In this document: in pieces, positions 1 through 8,070 of the stretch
Layout of the letters: every line of letters starts with the position of its first letter
How positions within the stretch are numbered: the first letter of the stretch is position 1
Assembly: GCA_005801395.1 (NCBI GenBank)
Contig: SYDV01000284.1
Coordinates: forward strand, 1 to 11,183
Source: Planctomycetia bacterium
GTDB taxonomy: Bacteria; Planctomycetota; UBA11346
DNA length: 11,183 nt
Direction: 5' to 3'
Program-made: the position numbers and the translations under genes
Notes under the pieces: generated by a model
What the model was told of the DNA's origin: nothing
The model's input: only the letters and a program-made list of their open reading frames with translations
The model's database searches: none

Positions 1-934
1 AAATAACAATCGTATTGGCTGAAAGACCGTTGTCGTCGAGGGCTTTTAAGACCTGTCCTACGGTCCAATCCGTTTGCACCATAAAGTCGCCATAACCACC
101 GGCTTTCGATGAACCAATAAATTCCTTAGTCGGAACGATTGGCGCATGTGGGGAGGTGAAAGGAAAGTATAATACAAAAGGCTTATCGCTGTTTTTTTGT
201 TGTTCGATCCAGGTAACCACCTTTTTGGTGAGCGTTGGCATGACCTGATCAAATTGCCAACCGGCCGCCATCGGACCTGGGCGTGCTTCCCAACTGCCCT
301 CAGCTGTTTTTTCGGTCATGGATAATTTTGTAGTTGGGACAATGGCAACTTTATCATTTTCAAACCAGGTATACGGCGGGAAGTTAGGAACATCGTCGCC
401 GAAATAATAATCGAAACCGTGTGCTAGCGGACCGCCTGGAATAGATTTGTTCCAATCAAAGGCATCGGCGTCATAACCCTTGCCTTTCCCATCAGTTTCT
501 TTTGCCGTTGGTTTTTTGACGGCATTCCAATCCCAACCCAAATGCCATTTTCCGAAACAAGCTGTTTTATACCCAACCGTTTTTGCTAATTCAGGAAGAG
601 TTAATTCAGCATCATCGAACACGGGCTGGTCAAAGGAATTAACTATCCCATGAAATTTCCGCCAATGAAAACGGCCAGTTAATAACGCGTAACGGCTGGG
701 CGTACAAACGCCGGACGAACTATGTCCGTCAGTGAAGCGTAGACCTTGGCCAGCCAACTGATCAAGGTAAGGGGTTGGAATTTTTGATTTGGGATTTTGT
801 ACACCGAGATCGCCATAACCCATGTCATCGGCATAGAGAATCACAATATTGGGTCGGCCGGTTACAGGCTCAGCGGCAAAAATAGGAAGCGTTAAACTGC
901 ACAACATCGAGTAAACAAATGGCGCAAAGCGCAT
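1..934 (-). CDS. Secreted S1-family sulfatase, 3' part missing (cut by left edge)
   Basis: This sulfatase should hydrolyse sulfate esters, probably on a carbohydrate, in the periplasm or outside the cell. The minus-strand reading frame is open from ATG at 934 to the window edge, giving 311 codons; about 150-200 residues are probably missing at the C-terminus. Residues 1-20 form a signal peptide (hydrophobic run ending LPIFA before AEP). NIVILYADDMGYGD (29-42) carries the metal-binding D36 and D37. CTPSR at 77-81 is the canonical sulfatase signature, in which C77 would be converted to formylglycine. FGKWHLG and SPHAP motifs follow. The window ends just after NTIVI, immediately before the expected DNG motif. 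The start is supported by AAGGA at 943-947, 8 nt upstream of the ATG. It follows a second sulfatase gene by 140 bp on the same strand. Its substrate cannot be read from sequence. Confidence 0.93.
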   Translation of the reverse strand, partial: MRFAPFVYSMLCSLTLPIFAAEPVTGRPNIVILYADDMGYGDLGVQNPKSKIPTPYLDQLAGQGLRFTDGHSSSGVCTPSRYALLTGRFHWRKFHGIVNSFDQPVFDDAELTLPELAKTVGYKTACFGKWHLGWDWNAVKKPTAKETDGKGKGYDADAFDWNKSIPGGPLAHGFDYYFGDDVPNFPPYTWFENDKVAIVPTTKLSMTEKTAEGSWEARPGPMAAGWQFDQVMPTLTKKVVTWIEQQKNSDKPFVLYFPFTSPHAPIVPTKEFIGSSKAGGYGDFMVQTDWTVGQVLKALDDNGLSANTIVI

Positions 935-1074
935 CAGTAAATTCCTTCAGTGGGTTCAGATAGTATTAACGCCCACATGCTGCTGTCGTTGTGTCTTTTT
1001 TCAATCAACCATTCATTCAAGCTCAGGCAAAGATTACTAATGAAATCCCAATTCGTTCAACTTTACCCAAGAAG

Positions 1075-2439
1075 TTATTGGGCGGCTGCTTTGAGCTCGG
1101 CTAGGCGTTTGCGCATTTCAACCAAACGCTGTTTATGTTCCGGATTGTTAATCTGGTCATGTTCTTCCAGTGGATCGTTGGCGACATTAAATAATTGTTC
1201 GTGGTTAAAGTCTGGCCAGTAGAAATATTTCCAATCCTTACGTACTAATGCTTCTGATGCCGGGATGAAATCCTTGTCTCTGATGACCGCGTGTTCATAG
1301 AAAAATTCATTGCGCCATTCGGGTTTAGTTGTGGCGAGATAGAGCGGTGCGATGTCACGGCCTTGCATCCCTGCGGGAATCGCTTTGCCGAGAGCGGCCA
1401 AAATGGTGGGAGCTAAATCTACATTCAGGGTAAAATCGTCGTTGGTGCCACCAAATTTGCTTTTTGCCATGCGTGGATCGCGAATGATTAATGGCACGCG
1501 AATACTTTCTTCATAGGGATACCATTTATCTGCCAAACCATGTTCGGCGTGAAAATAGCCATTGTCGGTAGTGAAAATAATTAACGTGTTTTCTAAAATA
1601 CCTTGAGCCTTAAGTGTGGCCACAACTTTGCCGCAAACCGCGTCAACCTCTGTCGCTAAACGATAATAATTTTTCATCATTTCTTGGTGCTTTTCTGGCG
1701 TGTCAAAACGCTTGTGATATCGATGCCGTCCTTCATTTTTTTCGTTTGCAATAAATGGAGGTAAGCGTTTGAAATATTCGTCCGTAATCGTTTTGGCTAA
1801 GGGAATGGTGTCGTCTTTGTAAAGCGCCATGCTTTCTGGTTGCGGTAAAAACTGTTTAGGATTGCCGTCTTCCGCGTGGGTAGCGAAGAAATTAAGTGTG
1901 AGACAGAACGGTTTATTCTGAGGTCGCAGAGAAAGAAATTCTAACGCATCATTTTCGTTCTTTTTTGTTACATGGATTTGTGTTCCATCTTTTTCTTTAA
2001 TCCAATGCGTTCCGGAATAGGAACGACCAAAGTCAAATTGTTCTTTTGGGAATTTACCGCAATGCCATTTGCCAATATGACCAACAAAATAACCGGCATC
2101 GCGCAGTATTCCTGGGTAGGTTTCTGTCCACGGTGTTGTAAACATACCGAATGAGCTATTGCCATGTCGGGACATCCATTGTCCGGTTAATAAGGTGGCA
2201 CGACTCACCCCACAAATAGAAGTGGTGACGCAATGGTGCGTAAAGCGATATCCTTCACGAGATAACTGATCTAAATGTGGCGTCTTAACAATGGGATTTC
2301 CAGCACAGCCGAGGGTATCATGACGCCAATCATCGGCGAATAAGATCACGACATTCATGGGCTTGCTGTCGCCAGCAAACATGGAGCAGCAAGCACTGGT
2401 GGCGATAAAACAAGTCAGAATGAAGCGAGGTGACCACAT
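1075..2439 (-). CDS. Secreted S1-family sulfatase, complete (454 aa)
   Basis: This is a second exported sulfatase, probably acting on a sulfated glycan. The N-terminus is a signal peptide (about residues 1-22, ending CSMFA before GDSKP). The alkaline-phosphatase-type fold is shown by VVILFADDW (D36, D37), GKWHCGK (K124, H126), ATHAED (H188), TTDNG (D292, N293) and the downstream [19 protein letters not shown] stretch (K305). The formylglycine signature is CGVSR at 76-80. Position 78 is Val, where the textbook pattern is C-x-P/A-x-R. The C-terminal part ([15 protein letters not shown], then [17 protein letters not shown]) is the usual small C-terminal subdomain of bacterial S1 sulfatases. GGAG (plus-strand CTCC at 2448-2451) lies 8 nt before the ATG and supports the start. 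It lies 247 bp after the haem/propeller gene and 140 bp before the other sulfatase, all on one strand. A dedicated anaerobic or aerobic maturase is not in the window. Confidence 0.95.
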   Translation of the reverse strand: MWSPRFILTCFIATSACCSMFAGDSKPMNVVILFADDWRHDTLGCAGNPIVKTPHLDQLSREGYRFTHHCVTTSICGVSRATLLTGQWMSRHGNSSFGMFTTPWTETYPGILRDAGYFVGHIGKWHCGKFPKEQFDFGRSYSGTHWIKEKDGTQIHVTKKNENDALEFLSLRPQNKPFCLTLNFFATHAEDGNPKQFLPQPESMALYKDDTIPLAKTITDEYFKRLPPFIANEKNEGRHRYHKRFDTPEKHQEMMKNYYRLATEVDAVCGKVVATLKAQGILENTLIIFTTDNGYFHAEHGLADKWYPYEESIRVPLIIRDPRMAKSKFGGTNDDFTLNVDLAPTILAALGKAIPAGMQGRDIAPLYLATTKPEWRNEFFYEHAVIRDKDFIPASEALVRKDWKYFYWPDFNHEQLFNVANDPLEEHDQINNPEHKQRLVEMRKRLAELKAAAQ

Positions 2440-2648
2440 ATGGTTTACTCCAAAGCAAAAATGAGCGGCGATGACAAGATGCTACACCCTGGCTTGCGGT
2501 ATGCTGTCATGTGAAAATGTGCTAATTTCCAACATGAACGACCTCTGTGCTAGAGGAAGTCGTCCATTATGCTAGCTGAAATGACAGATGGATGAAAGAC
2601 TGAACTTTAAATTTGTGACTATCTGAATTAGGTGATTGAGAGGGGGCG

Positions 2649-2670
2649 AAAGATTATATTCATAATCTTT
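2649..2670 (-). terminator. Possible weak terminator hairpin after the haem-protein gene
   Basis: A perfect 9-bp inverted repeat (AAAGATTAT, 4-nt loop, ATAATCTTT) lies 16 bp past the stop of the minus-strand haem-protein gene. The stem is A/T-rich and the U residues are inside the stem rather than after it, so an intrinsic terminator is only a possibility. It could also be a processing or stabilising hairpin. Confidence 0.35.
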
Positions 2671-2689
2671 TTACTCTATTTTTACTCTA
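2668..2689 (-). repeat. Perfect 11-bp tandem duplication covering a stop codon
   Basis: Read on the minus strand, TAGAGTAAAAA occurs twice back to back (2689-2679 and 2678-2668). The first TAG is the stop codon of the haem-protein gene, so the duplication gives an out-of-phase second copy of the same stop trinucleotide 11 nt later. The distal copy overlaps one arm of the hairpin at 2649-2670. This is a sequence fact; replication slippage is the simplest inferred origin. Confidence 0.85.
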
Positions 2690-5600
2690 GTGATCGCCTT
2701 TTATCTGCCCGACTGGTTTATTGAGGGTGAATAAGTAGGCGATGATGTTGCGGATTTCATCGGGTTTCAACATGGCACCCATAGGCGGCATTAACGATAC
2801 AGCGGGAGTGCGGCTAGTAATATCACTTAGCGCAACGTCTTTAGTTTGACCATCGACAAATTTTAGCGTGAGCCATTTGTCATCTTGTTTGAGGAATGAT
2901 CCCATCAGCGTCTCGCCATTTTTTAAAGTTGCGGTCATGTTGCCGAAACCAGGGACGACCTGCGCGCTAGGTAGGATTAACGACTCTAATAAATACTCAC
3001 GCGTTGCCCGTTTTTCCATGGCAATTTGCGACAAGTCGGGAGCAACAATACCGCCTTTCCCTTCGAATTTATGACAGATGACACATTGACCGACGCTTTG
3101 TTCGACGATTAATTTTCGTCCGATTACGGGATCGCCACCGTATAGTGCGCCATGATAAATGGCGAGCGGGTCTTTGCTTTGTTTAAGACTTTTTTCGTAA
3201 GTGTCCGCAGCTTTTTTTAGATCTGCATTGCCGGAGACTTTAGCCGCCTCAAGTAGTTCGATCTCGCTATCTTTGGGATGGGTTCCAGCATGAAGTTTAT
3301 CGAATTGTTTAGCTAAAAATTCATTATAGGAGTGTTTTTTCATTCTTATCAAGGATAAATAAATTGCTTGTGAGTCGCGATCTTGATTTTCTTTGATGCT
3401 GTTTTTAAATTTTTCTTTATCGATGCGCGCGACGGCGCCATACGCAGCGGCGCGCATTTCTAAAAGATTGTCGGTAAGTAGTTTATCGATAAACGAGTTA
3501 ATGCCTGGATACCCAGATTCGACTAGCTTGTCAAAGAAATTGATGCGACTGTCAGTTGGCACTAAGGGGCTGAATATTTTTTCTGCGATAGCTTTTTCAT
3601 CGACCATCAGATTAAAATTAAGGGCGGAGACCAATATTTCAGCTTCGAAACCTGGAGTTATCTTTTTTGGTTTCATGAGCGCTGTAAGGGCTTCTTTCAG
3701 TATGGGAGTAACATCGAAACGTACTGAATTTACGGGGCGAATTTGTCCAATGACGGGATCAACTGGTGGCGTGATTTGCCATCGTTTCAAATCTTGTAAT
3801 GCAACGCGACGTAATTCTTCCGGGGCTGAGTCATTAAGGAGATACCGCGTGACAAGGCGCGCCGCATTTTCATCACCGACACGGAAGCACCATTGTAATA
3901 AACGTTCTTGAAATGGGGCGTTTATTGGCGGTGTTCCATCAACGCAGCGTGCCAAGGTACCGAAAGTCTGTTGCAGTAAGGCATGATTGTTCATGCGGTC
4001 TACCGCGAGGATTGTTTCTTGGGTGATGCTCTGGTCTTTATCGTTGAGAAATAATGTAACGCGTGAATCCCCTAGACGTGCGAGCGCGAGCATGCAAACG
4101 CGGCGGATGGGGGCGGAATCGTTCGTACTTTGCTGTGCGAGGAAATCAGTGGTGCTAGGCGTATGTTGGCCAAGGTAAATTAAACCGACTGTCGCAGCGT
4201 GACGCAAAAAGACGTCGCCATCATTAATGGTTTTAATTTGAGCTAGTAAGGCTTCGCTGACTTGTGAGGCTGATTTACCTGCGATTTTCCCAAGAGCGGT
4301 TAAGACGAAAAAACGCACCCGATCATGAACGTCGGCTATCATTGGTAATATTGCCGAAAGGTATTTTTCGTTTTTGGATTCACCTAGGACTTTAGCGGCC
4401 TGGGCGCGAACCTGCCAACTATTATCTTTTAAAAGTGGTACTAGGTGATTGAGTCCAGAGTGATCTCCAGTTTGTCGCGCGATTTGACCAAGGCCCCAAA
4501 TACCATGTAAGCGCGCTAATTCATGGGTTTGCTGTTCAGCGGCCATTTTACATTTAGTAATGCCATCAGCGCCTTTTTTTACCAAAGTAAATTGTGAGAA
4601 TAAACGAATGCGCATGTCTTCATGAAAAAGATTTTGATATAAATCGTCGACCGATGCATCCGCGAATCCTTTGCTGAGTTTTTTCGCCGCATCAATTACG
4701 GATGGCGTTTCGGTGTATTTTTTATTTTCTACGGAATAAATCAGGCCTTTTTTACTGCCTTCGGGCGCATTCTGGGTGTTAACGTAGTCAGCTATTAACA
4801 GCCGTCCGTCAGTGGTGAATTCGGTAGCCGTAAACTGACCGCCTTTGCCGAAGGTCGAGAGGTTTTCGATTTTCAGGCCACCGCCGTGCGGAGTAAAACG
4901 AAAGGTATTAATTCCTTGTGAGTAGGCACAATAGAAGAAATGATTTTTATAGTCAGGTCCCATGCTATCACCTGGGTTAAAGGTAATGCCAACTGAACCC
5001 CCTGGGATATATTCCATGGAAGGGATGCTATAGGCAGGCTGTTCTGGAAATGCGGTTCGCCATTCACCCAGGCTGGTCCATTGGTCAATCGGTATAGGAC
5101 CAGCACGTAAATGGAGTTTTACCGCATTGAAGAAGGTTCGTTTATTTTCATGGCCTGAATTCCAGCCATAATCACCTTGTTCAACTAAGTAACAAACGCG
5201 TGATGAATCGCCACTGCCGCGATTATTGTCGACGGTGAATAAATTACCGTATTGATCGAATCCTAGATCCTGCGGATTTCGATTGCCAATACAAAATTCT
5301 TCTAAGTTAGTGCCATCTGGTTCGCAGCGGAAAATGGCACCTCGTTCGGCGCTATAAAGTAATTTTCCTTCTTTGGTGGTGATGCCGTAGCCACGGTCAC
5401 CATTAGAAAAATAAATTCGACCATCAACTCCCCATTCTAATCCGTGCAAGTCATGGCCATTAACGCCATTGCGAAAACCAACTCCTGATACAAATGGCTC
5501 GCGACTTTCACTAATGCCATCGCCGTCTTGGTCATAAATTTTCCAGATATGAGGAATATTGGCGTAATACATTTCGCCATTTAAGCCCATTAATACACTT

Positions 5601-6103
5601 GATCCATTGCCATCAAGCGAGGCATTAAAACCATCTGCGTAAATCAGATTTTTATCTGCGATGCCATCATGATTGCTGTCGATTAATGTGGTGATCTGAT
5701 CAGAAAATTCAGTAAAATATGTCGCGCTAAACGTTTTATTGGCAATGTATTTATCATACAATTTTTGTCGATCAGCTAGCGAATGGCATGCGATCTCGTC
5801 TAAGAACCAATCATTGTACTTACGTGAATCGACCACGCCGCGAAGGAAACGGTTGGATTCTGCGACATAGACGCGATTTTGTCGATCAATGGTAATGGAT
5901 AGCGGGTTATTGATCAATGCTTCGTCGGCAAAAATATGGCTGAAAAATCCATCCGGCACTTTGAGATTAGCGGATTTTTTTCCGGGGGTCGTGGGTTGAT
6001 TTTTTGTGGTCGGCGTTTTGGGCGGAGTTTCCGCCGCCGGTAATGGTAAACTGAACAGGACTAAAGCGGTGATGAGACATTGAGTAACTTGGTTATTGCG
6101 CAT
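2687..6103 (-). CDS. PVC-type secreted propeller-HEAT-cytochrome c protein (1138 aa)
   Basis: This is a large periplasmic protein of the Pirellula/Verrucomicrobium putative dehydrogenase type (TIGR02604-like N-terminus, TIGR02603-like haem domain). The family is abundant in PVC bacteria and is presumed to oxidise sugars or related substrates and pass electrons to its haem; no member function is assumed here. Residues 1-24 are a signal peptide (LPLPAA before ETPP), then a Pro/Thr/Lys linker to about 46. A beta-propeller follows at roughly 48-460. It has two DxDxDG-like loops (IDSNHDGIAD, 141-150; DQDGDGISES, 191-200), NGHDLHGLEWG (215-225) and GNRNPQDLGFD (273-283). HEAT-like helical repeats begin near 490-530 and run to about 960. 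CVICH at 1007-1011 is the covalent haem c site, and Met1105, 1108 or 1111 in MPPMGAM is the likely sixth ligand. No clear Shine-Dalgarno precedes the ATG at 6103. The gene ends in an 11-bp tandem repeat. Confidence 0.95.
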   Translation of the reverse strand: MRNNQVTQCLITALVLFSLPLPAAETPPKTPTTKNQPTTPGKKSANLKVPDGFFSHIFADEALINNPLSITIDRQNRVYVAESNRFLRGVVDSRKYNDWFLDEIACHSLADRQKLYDKYIANKTFSATYFTEFSDQITTLIDSNHDGIADKNLIYADGFNASLDGNGSSVLMGLNGEMYYANIPHIWKIYDQDGDGISESREPFVSGVGFRNGVNGHDLHGLEWGVDGRIYFSNGDRGYGITTKEGKLLYSAERGAIFRCEPDGTNLEEFCIGNRNPQDLGFDQYGNLFTVDNNRGSGDSSRVCYLVEQGDYGWNSGHENKRTFFNAVKLHLRAGPIPIDQWTSLGEWRTAFPEQPAYSIPSMEYIPGGSVGITFNPGDSMGPDYKNHFFYCAYSQGINTFRFTPHGGGLKIENLSTFGKGGQFTATEFTTDGRLLIADYVNTQNAPEGSKKGLIYSVENKKYTETPSVIDAAKKLSKGFADASVDDLYQNLFHEDMRIRLFSQFTLVKKGADGITKCKMAAEQQTHELARLHGIWGLGQIARQTGDHSGLNHLVPLLKDNSWQVRAQAAKVLGESKNEKYLSAILPMIADVHDRVRFFVLTALGKIAGKSASQVSEALLAQIKTINDGDVFLRHAATVGLIYLGQHTPSTTDFLAQQSTNDSAPIRRVCMLALARLGDSRVTLFLNDKDQSITQETILAVDRMNNHALLQQTFGTLARCVDGTPPINAPFQERLLQWCFRVGDENAARLVTRYLLNDSAPEELRRVALQDLKRWQITPPVDPVIGQIRPVNSVRFDVTPILKEALTALMKPKKITPGFEAEILVSALNFNLMVDEKAIAEKIFSPLVPTDSRINFFDKLVESGYPGINSFIDKLLTDNLLEMRAAAYGAVARIDKEKFKNSIKENQDRDSQAIYLSLIRMKKHSYNEFLAKQFDKLHAGTHPKDSEIELLEAAKVSGNADLKKAADTYEKSLKQSKDPLAIYHGALYGGDPVIGRKLIVEQSVGQCVICHKFEGKGGIVAPDLSQIAMEKRATREYLLESLILPSAQVVPGFGNMTATLKNGETLMGSFLKQDDKWLTLKFVDGQTKDVALSDITSRTPAVSLMPPMGAMLKPDEIRNIIAYLFTLNKPVGQIKGDH

Positions 6104-6475
6104 AGGGGGTCATTTCTGCGAAGTTCTTGGAAGTTTAAGCGCCCAGGAGGCAAGAAGGAACGGCACGGACGAGGTCAATTCAACCAACGAACAATCATAT
6201 TACAGAAAATATGTGGAACCTGATTCAAATGGTTATCTTTAGCCAATGACGGCTTGTTCGATTTCACGCTCATAGAGGAAATCAGCGAAATTTCACTGGC
6301 AATATCCGTTTGGTTCTAAGACAATAACAAGCGATGACGCTAACCAACCATAAGAAACTTAGTGCAGTTCGTCATGTCGCTTATCACCCTCAAAAGTTTA
6401 TGACTCCCTAAACCATAACCGTTAAATAGACTGGCAGCTCAACCACTAAGTAACCAACTAAACGAAAGTCATCAC
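6104..6475. other. 372-bp divergent intergenic region without a recognised gene
   Basis: This gap separates the minus-strand haem-protein gene from the plus-strand small membrane protein and must hold the start signals for both. I found no convincing paired -35/-10 boxes, no riboswitch-like structure and no long inverted repeat. A TAATAT run near 6200 on the minus strand lacks a matching -35 element. A 17-codon protein-like stretch on the minus strand at 6239-6292 is discussed as rejected. Confidence 0.6.
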
Positions 6476-6811
6476 ATGAAAGACGTTTTTCTTTTTATTT
6501 CATTATTCATAAATGTAATAGTGATAGCCGCTATCGGTTTTTTTGGCTATCAAGGATATCAAACGTACAAAACGATGTCATCGCCTGGAGCGCCTACCTC
6601 AGTGACGGCGACGGTTACGGAAGTGATTGATATTAATGATGGTGGTTATTTAGCAAAATTTTATGTAATGGATTATGCAGGAAATAAGGTGGTGGTGACG
6701 GAACATAGTCACGGCACCTCAACGGTTAAAGTGGGCGATTCAGTAAAGCTGCAAGTGATGAAGCACGATTTCAGCGGGGTAAAATCGGTTAGTTATTTTA
6801 TTACCCCCTGA
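6476..6811 (+). CDS. Small membrane-anchored protein of unknown function (111 aa)
   Basis: The function is not recognised. Residues 4-25 (VFLFISLFINVIVIAAIGFFGY) form one hydrophobic segment, likely an uncleaved N-terminal anchor or a signal-anchor. From about residue 40 the chain is beta-rich with many Val and Gly residues (SVTATVTEVIDINDGGYLA, VGDSVKLQVM). That pattern suggests a small barrel such as an OB or SH3-like domain on the outer face of the membrane. VKVGDSVKL resembles the turn seen in small barrels where a ligand or partner strand docks. Codon use is like its neighbours. It stands alone: 372 bp separate it from the divergent haem-protein gene, and the gene after it is convergent (93 bp away). 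No strong Shine-Dalgarno is visible (GAAAG about 9 nt before the ATG is the best candidate). It is probably real, given the coherent anchor-plus-domain layout. Confidence 0.7.
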   Translation: MKDVFLFISLFINVIVIAAIGFFGYQGYQTYKTMSSPGAPTSVTATVTEVIDINDGGYLAKFYVMDYAGNKVVVTEHSHGTSTVKVGDSVKLQVMKHDFSGVKSVSYFITP

Positions 6812-6873
6812 TTATTTGCACCGTGGCACGATGAGCGGACGGTAAGTTGGTAGACAGTTGATATTTATAACGC

Positions 6874-6889
6874 AGGTGAATAACCACCT
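6874..6889. terminator. Weak hairpin in the convergent gap
   Basis: AGGTG, 6-nt loop, CACCT forms a 5-bp stem between two converging genes, followed on the plus strand by a short T run near 6899-6903. The stem is short and the T run is about 10 nt away, so a terminator role is a guess from position. Confidence 0.2.
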
Positions 6890-6904
6890 AGTCGTTCATT
6901 TTTA

Positions 6905-7315
6905 TCAAATTCCCATAAATTTCGTGCGATAAATGTCATTAACCACACCAATCAATGCGCCATTGATGATGACGGCAAGGCACCAAAACAGCGGTGGGAA
7001 TGGATCATAAGCGACGAACAACATGATCATGGCGCTTATGCCATAGACGGCGGCGGAAATCAGATGATTAATATTTTTAAACTGGACCAGCACAGACCAC
7101 GCTGTTCCAATGAACACTAAAAGGGCAATCATGACCCAGCGGTCTGCGAAAATTGCCATTCCACCATTCAACAGCAAAGACAAGAAAAACCCAATACTAG
7201 CACCAGTCCAAAAGCGTGCTTTTTTATTGTGCTGAAATCGTGCTTCAGCGATTTCTTCTTTAAGTCGCCGTTGTCGCTTTAATTCTTCCGGCGTTGGTAC
7301 AGGTGGTGAGTTCAT
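6905..7315 (-). CDS. Four-helix inner-membrane protein of unknown function (136 aa)
   Basis: No family is recognised. The first 35 residues are hydrophilic and charged, with a helical Lys/Arg/Glu segment (ELKRQRRLKEEIAEARF, 11-27) that probably lies in the cytoplasm. Four hydrophobic segments follow at about 36-56, 59-77, 84-103 and 107-126, with a short basic tail (IYRTKFMGI). The positive residues before segment 1 and after segment 4 suggest both ends are cytoplasmic. No catalytic motif is visible. It lies 35 bp after the LolA-like gene on the same strand, so the two are probably co-transcribed; a shared envelope role is possible but is only inferred. The start at 7315 has no clear Shine-Dalgarno, and no better alternative is seen. 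Confidence 0.75.
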   Translation of the reverse strand: MNSPPVPTPEELKRQRRLKEEIAEARFQHNKKARFWTGASIGFFLSLLLNGGMAIFADRWVMIALLVFIGTAWSVLVQFKNINHLISAAVYGISAMIMLFVAYDPFPPLFWCLAVIINGALIGVVNDIYRTKFMGI

Positions 7316-7350
7316 AGGTACAGGGATTATTGCTCATTAACGTTTCTTAT

Positions 7351-8013
7351 TCACGGAACAATTTGGAAAAATGCAGGATCAATGGGCTTATCGCATTCCA
7401 ATGGTCCGACTTGAAATTCATAACGATTACCTTGCGGATCCTCGCTGATAATGCGCGAGAGCGCGAGATCCGCTTGAAAGATCATTGTGAGTTTGGTGAG
7501 TTGCTTGACTAGTTCAGGAGCCGTGGGCGTTAGCTGGATGCTGTGCGTGCCGTCGGCATTGGTAACGGCGAGCAGAGTAAAATCTTTGCGTAATTTGACT
7601 AAATCAAAACGGAAACAGGCCATTAATTGTTGTTCAAAGAGGTCGTCTTTGCCAACTACGGTGGTTTTAACGTCTGGCTTTTCATCGGCAAATAATTGTT
7701 GTATTTCCCACCGTGTGGTGCCATTGCTGACAAAGCGCAATTTATAATCCTGATCACCGGGTTTGGTGATAATGACGTGATAACGCTCTGGAAAAGTGAG
7801 GTAGAATTGTAGATTTTGCACGCGTGGTGCGGCAGCGAGATCGGCATTATTGCGCGTGAGCCAAACTAGGGTTCCTTGCGCGGTGGTGTGTTGGCCATGG
7901 GTAGCGACGAGTCGCTGAACTAATGCCTCATCGGATTCCACAGCGCTTACGCGCGTAGGAACACATAGCAGGAACAGCACGAACAACAGGCAACCTTGCA
8001 GAGAGAAACGCAT
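7351..8013 (-). CDS. LolA-like periplasmic protein (outer-membrane lipoprotein carrier fold)
   Basis: The predicted protein (220 aa) is exported: residues 1-24 form a signal peptide (hydrophobic core LLFVLFLLCV, then VSA before VES). The mature part has the repeating amphipathic strands of the LolA/LolB fold. Examples are the helix after the signal (ALVQRLVATHGQH), YHVIITKPG, LRFVSNGTTRWEIQ and LTMIFQADLALSRIISEDPQGNRYEFQVG near the end. The last matches the LolA pattern in which a strand with a D residue leads to a D-x-x-G-N turn. LolA carries lipoproteins across the periplasm; PVC genomes have many divergent relatives, some near polyketide or fatty-acid genes, so the true cargo is open. I chose ATG at 8013 because the signal peptide begins there; a TTG at 8046 would add 11 hydrophilic residues. 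It diverges from the DJ-1 gene by 57 bp and precedes a membrane protein by 35 bp. Confidence 0.6.
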   Translation of the reverse strand: MRFSLQGCLLFVLFLLCVPTRVSAVESDEALVQRLVATHGQHTTAQGTLVWLTRNNADLAAAPRVQNLQFYLTFPERYHVIITKPGDQDYKLRFVSNGTTRWEIQQLFADEKPDVKTTVVGKDDLFEQQLMACFRFDLVKLRKDFTLLAVTNADGTHSIQLTPTAPELVKQLTKLTMIFQADLALSRIISEDPQGNRYEFQVGPLECDKPIDPAFFQIVP

Positions 8014-8057
8014 GCCGGATGGTCGCCCAAGAGAACGGCCATGCAATGTAGGGCCGC

Positions 8058-8062
8058 AGGAG
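8058..8062 (+). promoter_or_regulatory. Ribosome binding site that fixes the DJ-1 start
   Basis: AGGAG lies 8 nt before ATG 8071. The frame is open upstream to 7996, but only the 8071 start has this site, and the protein from 8071 aligns from its first residues with DJ-1/YajL. Confidence 0.8.
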
Positions 8063-8070
8063 TATCCACT

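Noticed and set aside
2538..2563. Bulged hairpin (5 bp, then 4 bp with a 3-nt bulge) in the gap before the complete sulfatase
   Set aside because: Short, bulged and without a U run on either strand; too weak to call a terminator or regulatory element.
3393..3911. Open frame of 172 codons on the plus strand inside the haem-protein gene
   Set aside because: It is antisense to a region with clear HEAT-like coding on the minus strand and shows no domain or ribosome binding site.
6190..6235. Minus-strand promoter with a TAATAT -10 box for the haem-protein gene
   Set aside because: No -35-like hexamer at 16-18 bp, and sigma-factor preferences of this organism are unknown.
6239..6292. Protein-like stretch on the minus strand (ending EREIEQAVIG then a stop), possible gene remnant
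   Set aside because: Only 17 codons between two stops, with no continuation in any frame upstream. Chance cannot be excluded.
8014..8046. TTG-initiated 11-residue extension of the LolA-like protein
   Set aside because: The extension would put hydrophilic residues before the signal peptide; ATG at 8013 begins directly with a normal signal sequence.
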